This document shows positions 57,594 through 64,000 of a DNA stretch of 64,000 nt, piece by piece. The notes below the pieces were generated by a model, which saw only the letters and a list, made by a program, of their open reading frames with translations, was not told the DNA's origin and ran no database searches. Location of the stretch: assembly GCA_944474755.1 (NCBI GenBank), contig OX104124.1, forward strand, positions 42,795,342 through 42,859,341. Direction: 5' to 3'. The position numbers and the translations under genes were made by a program. Every line of letters starts with the position of its first letter. Position 1 is the first letter of the stretch. The stretch comes from Limnoperna fortunei. Taxonomy: Eukaryota > Mollusca > Bivalvia > Mytilida > Modiolidae.

Positions 57594-57802
57594 CTATATA
57601 AGTAATATTTTTTCAAATCAAGAATGATTGTTTCTTTGATAGAAAGGGAATATGTCTACTTCAAATGTACAAAAATAAAACTATGATAAAAACATTTTTT
57701 TTTTTAAATCTATATAAATATTTTTTCAAATTAAGAATATTTGTGTAGCTTTGAAAGAAAATATGTCTGCTTCAGATGTAAGTAAAATTATGGTGAAAAC
57801 TT
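57594..57802. repeat. ~110-bp imperfect direct duplication
   Basis: TATATAAGTAATATTTTTTC, AAATCAAGAATGATTGTTTC, ATATGTCTACTTCAAATGTA, ACTATGATAAAAAC recurs as TATATAAATATTTTTTCAAA, TTAAGAATATTTGTGTAGC, ATATGTCTGCTTCAGATGTA, ATTATGGTGAAAAC. Period about 115 bp. Confidence 0.75.
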
Positions 57803-59240
57803 TGTAAGCGAATCCAGCCGAGTGTTAAATATGAACAACTAGATTTTTGTTTTCATTTTTTTCAAGGCTAAGTGTGTTTTATATGTACAGAGTATCTGGC
57901 AATTTTAGATAAGTTCTGGTAGATAAATATCTTGAGTAGAAACATGTTGTATGCTACAGGTTGTGTAAACTGATAAACACCAACTTCTAATTTAATTATT
58001 ATTGAATACATTCCTTGACATACAGCAGACCTCCAATCTGGCATAACATTAATGGTAGAATTACATGATATTCTATCAATTATTGAAGATGCTCAGATTT
58101 AAATTGTTGAAATTCTAATATTGTTGCTGTACAGTTATACAGACCAAAATCGTTCAATAGTAATCCATCTTAAGGTATCCGACCCATAATTTAAGTTTCT
58201 GTTTAATTTTATTTTTAGTCAATGAAATACAGCTTTATTAAATCAGTGTATTGATAATTATTGATACAAATTTAATAGATTGTTTGACTTTGAATTCAAT
58301 GTTCAAAGTTTTAAATAAAAAACATAAGTTACTCAAATAGTATTACTGAATGTTTAACTAACATTACAGAGGTCTGCTTCATTTAAAATCTGTGGACATC
58401 AAGTACACCAGTTACGATCACATGGTCAATTGTGGTCAGAATAAACTGATAGGAATAGTTTTTGTCATGGCTTCTACAGATTTTGTAGTTCCCATGGGTA
58501 TTCAGGCCAATAAATGCTACAACAAAATGGCAGAACAACTGCAGATATTGGCATCAAATTCCTGTTAACCCAATCCAATGGGATTTTGATATCCTTGTTC
58601 AGGCCCCATGGATCAAGTTATAGTTACCTGAATTTCTATATTTTATATTATTTAATTGAAGTTTTAACAAATTGAAAGGTAAATTCACATTAAAAAAAAA
58701 GTACACAAACGAAATGCACTGGCCTTTGAGTGCATTAACTCTTTGTACTGAAGGTTGTAATGGGTTCACTGTTATGTCAGAGTACACTTCAAATAGTTTC
58801 CAGCAAACAGACTTATTACTTTTGCAGAAAAGGAATTATTATAAACTAGAAATTAGGTGCATAGAGAAAGATTACATGCTGCTTGTTAGAAATGTGGTAA
58901 ATAAAGGCAGGATTAAAGTCTGAAACTTTATATAAAGATGGTGAATAATAATAAAGGTATTGAATGCTGAAACTTTGTAGAAAGATGGTTTCTAATGAAG
59001 GAGAAAATTCTAAGACATTTAAGACATGATAAATAATAATAAACATTTAATAGTGAATGTTGAAGGAAAGAGGGGGACTTAGGGAGGATACATAATTGAG
59101 GTATTCAATAGTGAATGTCCAAAGAAAGAGGGAGAATAAGGTAGGGAATGCAAATGATTGTTTAATAAACGTGTTCTATAATGTTAAGATTCATTTTCAA
59201 TACTCAACTCATCCTGAAGGAAGGGGGAAAAAATGTCATC
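57803..59240. other. Unassigned sequence
   Basis: 58920-59150 has loose repeats (GAAACTTTATATAAAGATGG/GAAACTTTGTAGAAAGATGG; TAGTGAATGTTGAAGGAAAG/TAGTGAATGTCCAAAGAAAG). Frames near 58599-59046 lack features. Confidence 0.45.
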
Positions 59241-59241
59241 T

Positions 59242-59456
59242 ATCATGGTAGCCATAAGTACATTACCATGGTAACTATCAGTAAACTTCCATGGTTACCA
59301 TAAGTACACTACCATGGTTACCATAAGTACACTACCTTGGTAACCATAAGTACACTAACATGGTAACCATAAGTACACTACCATGATAAGTGTCAGTACA
59401 CAACCATGATACCTCTCAGTACACTACTATAGTAACCATCAGCACAGCACCATGGC
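59242..59456. repeat. ~24-bp tandem array
   Basis: About nine copies of ACCATGGTTACCATAAGTAC + ACT, with variants AACTATCAGTA, GATAAGTGTCAGTA and ATACCTCTCAGTA. It contains the ACCATGGT palindrome also central to the 23-bp array at 13527, but the rest of the unit differs. Confidence 0.9.
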
Positions 59457-60029
59457 ACAATTGAATAGAACCATAACTGTACTGAATGACAATTTTGTTC
59501 TTTTCGGAGACTGTATTATCAATTTGGATCCATGTAAACTTGAAAACCCCATGTTCAAAATATTGTCAATAATTTGTAAGGGAACTTGTTCTATGACCAT
59601 TCAGAAGGTCAAGGACACCATCTGTCTTTTGAATGACATGACCTTCCACATTGCCACAGATGAAATTGTCTGGAGTTAGTCAAATAAGTCTTTATACATA
59701 GGTTTTCAACAATTTGAACCATTTTTTAATAATTGCAGAAAAATCCATGTAATAATCACTTTCAATGAACAGCATACCTAACCCTTTACTTAAAACACTA
59801 GTCAGACTTGATGAGATGTAAATTACAATACATCACAAGTATACATACTTATGTCACTAACGATTGTTTACTAATTACTTATACAGAAGGTATGATGAGG
59901 AAAACTTGGCATTGAACTATTTGTCTTTGTGTATATAATTGTTATGTGCTTTGAAATGTGGTTATTACTGAGAACAAGAGAAATGCACCAGGTGTTAGTC
60001 AATAGGCTGTCATTGAGTACAGTACTGGA
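59457..60029. other. Unassigned sequence; one short open frame
   Basis: A 75-codon plus frame (59452-59679, begins MAQLNRTITVLNDNF) leaves the tandem array at its ATG. It has mixed composition but no recognisable domain, no splice context and no signal peptide. I record it without calling a gene. Confidence 0.3.
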
Positions 60030-60182
60030 AGAGGAAGACATCATTGGGGGGTCTGATTGGAGGATAAATGAGGAGAGAACATTTAGGGGTCTGCATGGAG
60101 GACAAGTGGGTAGACTAATTAGGGGTTTGATTGGAGGATAAATGAGGAGAGAAGTGGGTAGACTAATTAGGGGTCTGATTGG
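60030..60182. repeat. Irregular G-rich tandem duplications
   Basis: GGGGTCTGATTGGAGGATAA, ATGAGGAGAGAA and GTGGGTAGACTAATTAGG are each repeated two to four times in mixed order. The 139-codon minus frame (59871-60290) runs through this and is proline-rich for that reason. Confidence 0.75.
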
Positions 60183-60249
60183 ACTGCATCTTGCGAGTCT
60201 GCACAAAATTGCATCAAGCTTTGTAAAATGGCAGACATAAAAGTCTTTT

Positions 60250-60405
60250 TTATTTTTGAAAAGATTGCCAATTTTCCAACTGAAGGTCATGGGTTTTCTT
60301 TTGGGTACTCTGGCTTTCTATCTCAATAAAACTAAACACCATGAAATAGCTGAAAAATTAATGTAAAGGGTGTTACACACCATTGAAACAAACAAACAAA
60401 TGAAA
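60250..60405 (+). mobile_element. 5'-truncated tRNA-derived SINE (3' half)
   Basis: AAAGATTGCCAATTTTCCAA, CTGAAGGTCATGGGTTTTCT, TTTGGGTACTCTGGCTTTCT, ACACCATGAAATAGCTGAAA, GGTGTTACACACCATTGAAA with tail CAAACAAACAAATG. There is no head and no clear target duplication. Confidence 0.85.
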
Positions 60406-61519
60406 GAAAAAACAGTTATTGTACTATCCTTGGACGTACACATATGAATGGTAGGTAAGTGTAGAAAAGCATTTCCCGTATTATTGTTCTATCGTAGTAA
60501 ATGTGGATGGCATTTAAAATGTTTCTTTGAAGATATGTAACTCTCTCATAGAAAAATCAAAATATATTCAAATAAACTTTCAGCAAATCTAGTTTTACCA
60601 AAAAAGTTGATTAAAAGCTAAGTTGGGCCCAAATTGAAATTAATGGTGCTGAATGTTTTTTACAGCAGTTTTCTGTGTGTTCTGCCAAGGGAAAGAAACT
60701 GGCAGATTAACATTATGTTATAGTTCTCAATAAAGGAACATATATAAATTCGTTTGACACTTTATGTCTGATCACAAACTGTTTATATTCTATAGAATAA
60801 ATAAAATAAAACCACTCTTTTCATTTTGACTGTCAAGTCTCACAAATAAATTTATTTGGATGTGACAGAATACAATACTGCTAGATTTGATGTCAAACTG
60901 ATCTATAGGATTAAATATATATACTGGTTAGGTTATGTAATTTTTCTTTTTCAGAGGGTAAGGGAACAGTTTAGACTCCTAAAATAAAATTGCTGTTTTA
61001 ATGCTTTTTTTAAGTGGTAAATTTAGCTAAATTAGTTCTAAAAGTACTATCTCCTTGTAGTTTATTACTGTAAGATAATTGTGTTATTGTACCCCTGGTA
61101 TACTAGTTAAATATGCAAGAGTTTTAATGGCATTTATTGTGGTAAGAGGCTTCTAGGGGAGAAATGCAAGCACTCACCTGCACAGAGAAATCAATTTGTT
61201 TCCAACCTTCCACACATCATCCTATGTTTACTGAGGGACTACATTTTTCGTCTGCCATGATGTTTGTAAACAAAGAATGATGTTTGTAAAATAATACAGT
61301 CAAAATTATTTATATTTATATAGTATATACACTTTTCATACGGTTTTACATTAAAATTATCGCATTTGTACATGAAGCTTAACCGCCATGTGCGATACCT
61401 CTCATGGTGTAAATATAACCAATGTATGGCACAGGTGATTGTGGTTGACGTCCATTGCATGGAGATCGCAATGCAAACATTTTCTCTTACATTGGAGAAA
61501 CAATTGGATTGTGTGCACA
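60406..61519. other. Unassigned AT-rich sequence
   Basis: 61366-61520 is somewhat more complex and open on both strands (92 codons plus, 93 codons minus). The overlap of opposite frames argues against either being a gene. Confidence 0.4.
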
Positions 61520-61520
61520 T

Positions 61521-61605
61521 GACAAGTTATAAAGAATTATGGGTAAAAATGTATTTAGAAGTAAAAGTTATAGAGAATTATGGGTTAAAATGTGTACAGA
61601 AGTAC
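61521..61605. repeat. ~43-bp direct duplication
   Basis: AGTTATAAAGAATTATGGGT + AAAAATGTATTTAGAAGTA is followed by AGTTATAGAGAATTATGGGT + TAAAATGTGTACAGAAGTA. Confidence 0.85.
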
Positions 61606-63834
61606 TCTAAGAATTTAAATCGTTATAAAAATGAATTTGAATAAAATTAAACAACATTTCTTCATACAGCAAGGCAGTGTAAATAAACATCACTAATAAA
61701 AATGTATATTGTATGTTTACATGACGAAATAAATGTTGAAAATTTCTCCATTATGTACGTTTCCTAATTGTAAATTTCTTGATCTATTACATCACAAAAA
61801 TAAGTGAAAAAATTAGTGAAAAAAAAACTGACGAAAGGCACATACTTGTATAAAAAAAAGACAAAGGATCGTAATCGTAAGCCTGTGAGAAAACATTATT
61901 GTAAAAAAAAATTATCAGATATGAAGATTTTAAATAACACATAATATTGTTGTCATAAGCATGGACATGTGTGGTTTTAGAATAATTCAAGACCTTGAAA
62001 GAATTAATATGTTTGTTATAATGTCGAAAAAAGTTTCTAGTTGCGAGCTTGTAGTAGCATTAACACATACAAAAATTAGCTAGTTACAAGCCAACAAATA
62101 TCAAAAGTTTATTTATCTTTTTGCACTGACTGAAAAACAGATTGAAATTCACCGAGTCCTAAAATTATGAAAAAAATAATGTTTCTTTGTTCATGGCTTT
62201 TAAAAGCTCGAAAGGCTGAATATAAACATTTACTTTAGTAGAAAGAATATCAAGTATTGAAAACATGTAATAATATAATATACTGAACGCTTCAGTAGTT
62301 ATTGGCAATATTACTAAATACACAGGGTAGAATTTCAAATGATTTTTATTTTCATTTAAATGTTGTGATTGTCCTGTTGGGAAATAGGAAAAAAAAACCA
62401 ACTATAAGTAATTGTTGCAAAGCAATAGAAATTGTCAATTTAAATTCAGCTTTAATTGATGAAAAAATGTGATAAATAGCTGTTCATTTGGTTACCGATT
62501 CGTTGATCAAAGATATTTATGTTCTCCTGGGGGTTTGAACAGGGAATAAAACATAAAGACAATTGCTGTCAGTTTTTATTGCTCTCCTAATGGCAATAAT
62601 AAAAAATAAATATATAATTTTTTTTACTACCTTTTGAGTATAGGAATCGCTAAAGCATACAGCTGTCCATTTACAGTAATAAAGTATTTATAAGTACTTT
62701 AATCTACTGTAAGACTTATTTGTAGAACTTTCTACCAATATGTGAGCACTTGTGTATTTTAATTGTTAATTGGTTGTTAGATGTATCTTCTGTTATGGTT
62801 CATTGGACACCATCACAAACAAAGCTGGTCAAAAGGGACTGTACAGTACTTTGGAGCTACTATTGTAGCATTAGTATTAAATAAATATTTACTTTATTTT
62901 ATTAAATTGTGGTGTTGAGGAAGATGGGGTGGGGTAAAGGGGGGGCTGTTGGATGCAATAGATTGAAGGTGTTTCTCAGTATATTTTGACTTTTTTTTTA
63001 ATTGGGGTAAAGGGAGGAAGGGTGTGGGATTTATAGGTTGAGGGGTAGTATAAAGTTTTGAAGTTGATTGTAGAAATAGAAGGCAGGCCAAAGGTTGAAG
63101 TGTACTGTATATAGTGTTTCAGATACGATACAATTAAAAAAGTGAGGCGTTTCAACTGTTCCAAGGGATCCCGATATTTCTGATAATTCTGCATTAACTT
63201 TTTTAAAAAAGGAGTTGGCAGCTGCATTGTTTTAAGTGGGACCTGAGCAATTGTGATTGACTGTCAGAATGAAGTTGATTATGAATCAATTTTCATGATT
63301 GAAATGATTGATTTATAGGTGTAAGGAAATCGACATACACTTTATTATTGTAATTTCCTATTAAATTTTTCATGCATTTGTATTAAGTTTGATTGAATAT
63401 CGAAACTGACATGAGTCATTAACTGTTAGTCATGGATGCAAATAATAAATTCTACAAAAGTTGTGTTAAGATGTTGTTTTTATGATTATTATACATGATT
63501 AAACTTTTAAAAAAAAAATGTGCTGCAAATGAACTCTAGTGGTCGATGAGTTTTGTCAAAAATGTTCAATAACAAGTTTTATTGATAGCAGGAATGGTGT
63601 CTTGAACTGGTTTTTACATTCTACATGTACCGGTCTAATCTTCTGAATATGGTCCTTGATACCTGATTTGTGCTTGTTTCTGTTTAGTTATATGATACAG
63701 CAGATTCCAATTAATTGTGTATGGCACATTTCTCTTAATTGTATTGAACTTCAAAACACCAAACCATATTCTATACTCTCCATGAAAAAAATTGTTTGTT
63801 TACATGGAAAATACTGAGGAAATTAAATATTCCT
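61606..63834. other. Unassigned AT-rich sequence
   Basis: No gene or repeat supported over 2.2 kb. G-rich words are present at 62915-62945 and 63003-63025. Minus frames at 62894-63091 and 62976-63227 overlap that low-complexity DNA. Confidence 0.5.
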
Positions 63835-64000
63835 GCATTTAAAATTACTGGTATTATTGATTTTACTGTGTGTCCTTGGGATAAGGGCTCTCAGATAAAT
63901 GGCAATGATTTTATTGCATTTAAAATTACTAGCATTATTGATTTTACTGTGTGTCCTTGGGATGAGGGCTCTCAGATAAATGGCAATGATTTTATTGCAT
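63835..64000. repeat. 81-bp tandem repeat cut by the right edge
   Basis: GCATTTAAAATTACTGGTAT... begins at 63835 and again at 63916; at 63997 the next GCAT starts. The two copies differ at about three bases (GGTATT/AGCATT; GATAAGG/GATGAGG). At least two copies are present, and the array probably continues past the window. Confidence 0.93.

Noticed and set aside
59452..59679. 75-codon frame starting at the end of the 24-bp array
   Set aside because: Unremarkable length for random AT-rich DNA; no domain or splice evidence.
61239..61644. Opposed 92- and 93-codon frames
   Set aside because: Overlapping frames on opposite strands without domains are more likely chance than genes.

Overview
This window reads as non-coding, repeat-rich DNA from a metazoan nuclear genome, most likely a bivalve mollusc. 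The pointers are AT-rich composition, very frequent acatgta-type words, many diverged copies of a tRNA-derived SINE with a Leu/Ser-like head (boxes A and B), a long conserved body and a short CAAA-type tail, and short elements carrying GTCTGTCCGTCTGTCC-like words. I recognise this style of repeat from mollusc genomes; the species cannot be named from sequence alone. There is one assembly gap of exactly 200 N (48553-48752).

I find no protein-coding gene, no recognisable exon, no rRNA or true tRNA gene and no transposase or reverse transcriptase domain. The longest open frames (up to 267 codons, several frames, both strands) lie inside tandem arrays whose unit length, or a small multiple of it, divides by three. 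They are artefacts of periodicity. The window is therefore intergenic or lies in long introns.

Layout: a 41-bp satellite array runs off the left edge (1-849). From 1.4 to 14 kb there are short-unit minisatellites (about 41, 25, 33, 50 and 23 bp), two small elements with terminal inverted repeats (TIRs; 2688-3067 and 7147-7494) and a field of short near-palindromic CAATATG/GTATTG motifs (11.9-13.5 kb). From 14 to 28 kb come SINE copies, other dispersed elements and a 1-kb array of 39-bp units (23.3-24.3 kb). From 30 to 34.3 kb three arrays follow: 25-bp units, 45-bp G-rich units and seven identical 35-bp units. At 37.7-37.95 kb a 116-bp hairpin abuts a 152-bp MITE with TIRs and a target-site duplication. 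At 44453-45513 sits a 1061-bp element with perfect 27-bp inverted ends beginning in TTAA. A 30/31-bp array fills 46.8-47.8 kb. The 48.8-64 kb part is sparser: SINE copies, a CpG-richer block (52.85-54.25 kb), a second hairpin (54.48 kb), small tandem duplications and an 81-bp duplication cut by the right edge.

Nothing suggests genes working together. What the window records is genome turnover: at least 17 SINE copies, several with target-site duplications (sharpest at 40013-40265 and 52581-52786), nested insertion, in-place tandem duplication, and block amplification within minisatellites. The most notable items are the TTAA-flanked element, the paired hairpin/MITE at 37.7 kb, the CANNTG-restricted variation in the 39-bp array, the G-quadruplex-prone 45-bp array and the many unrelated minisatellites, together roughly a tenth of the window.
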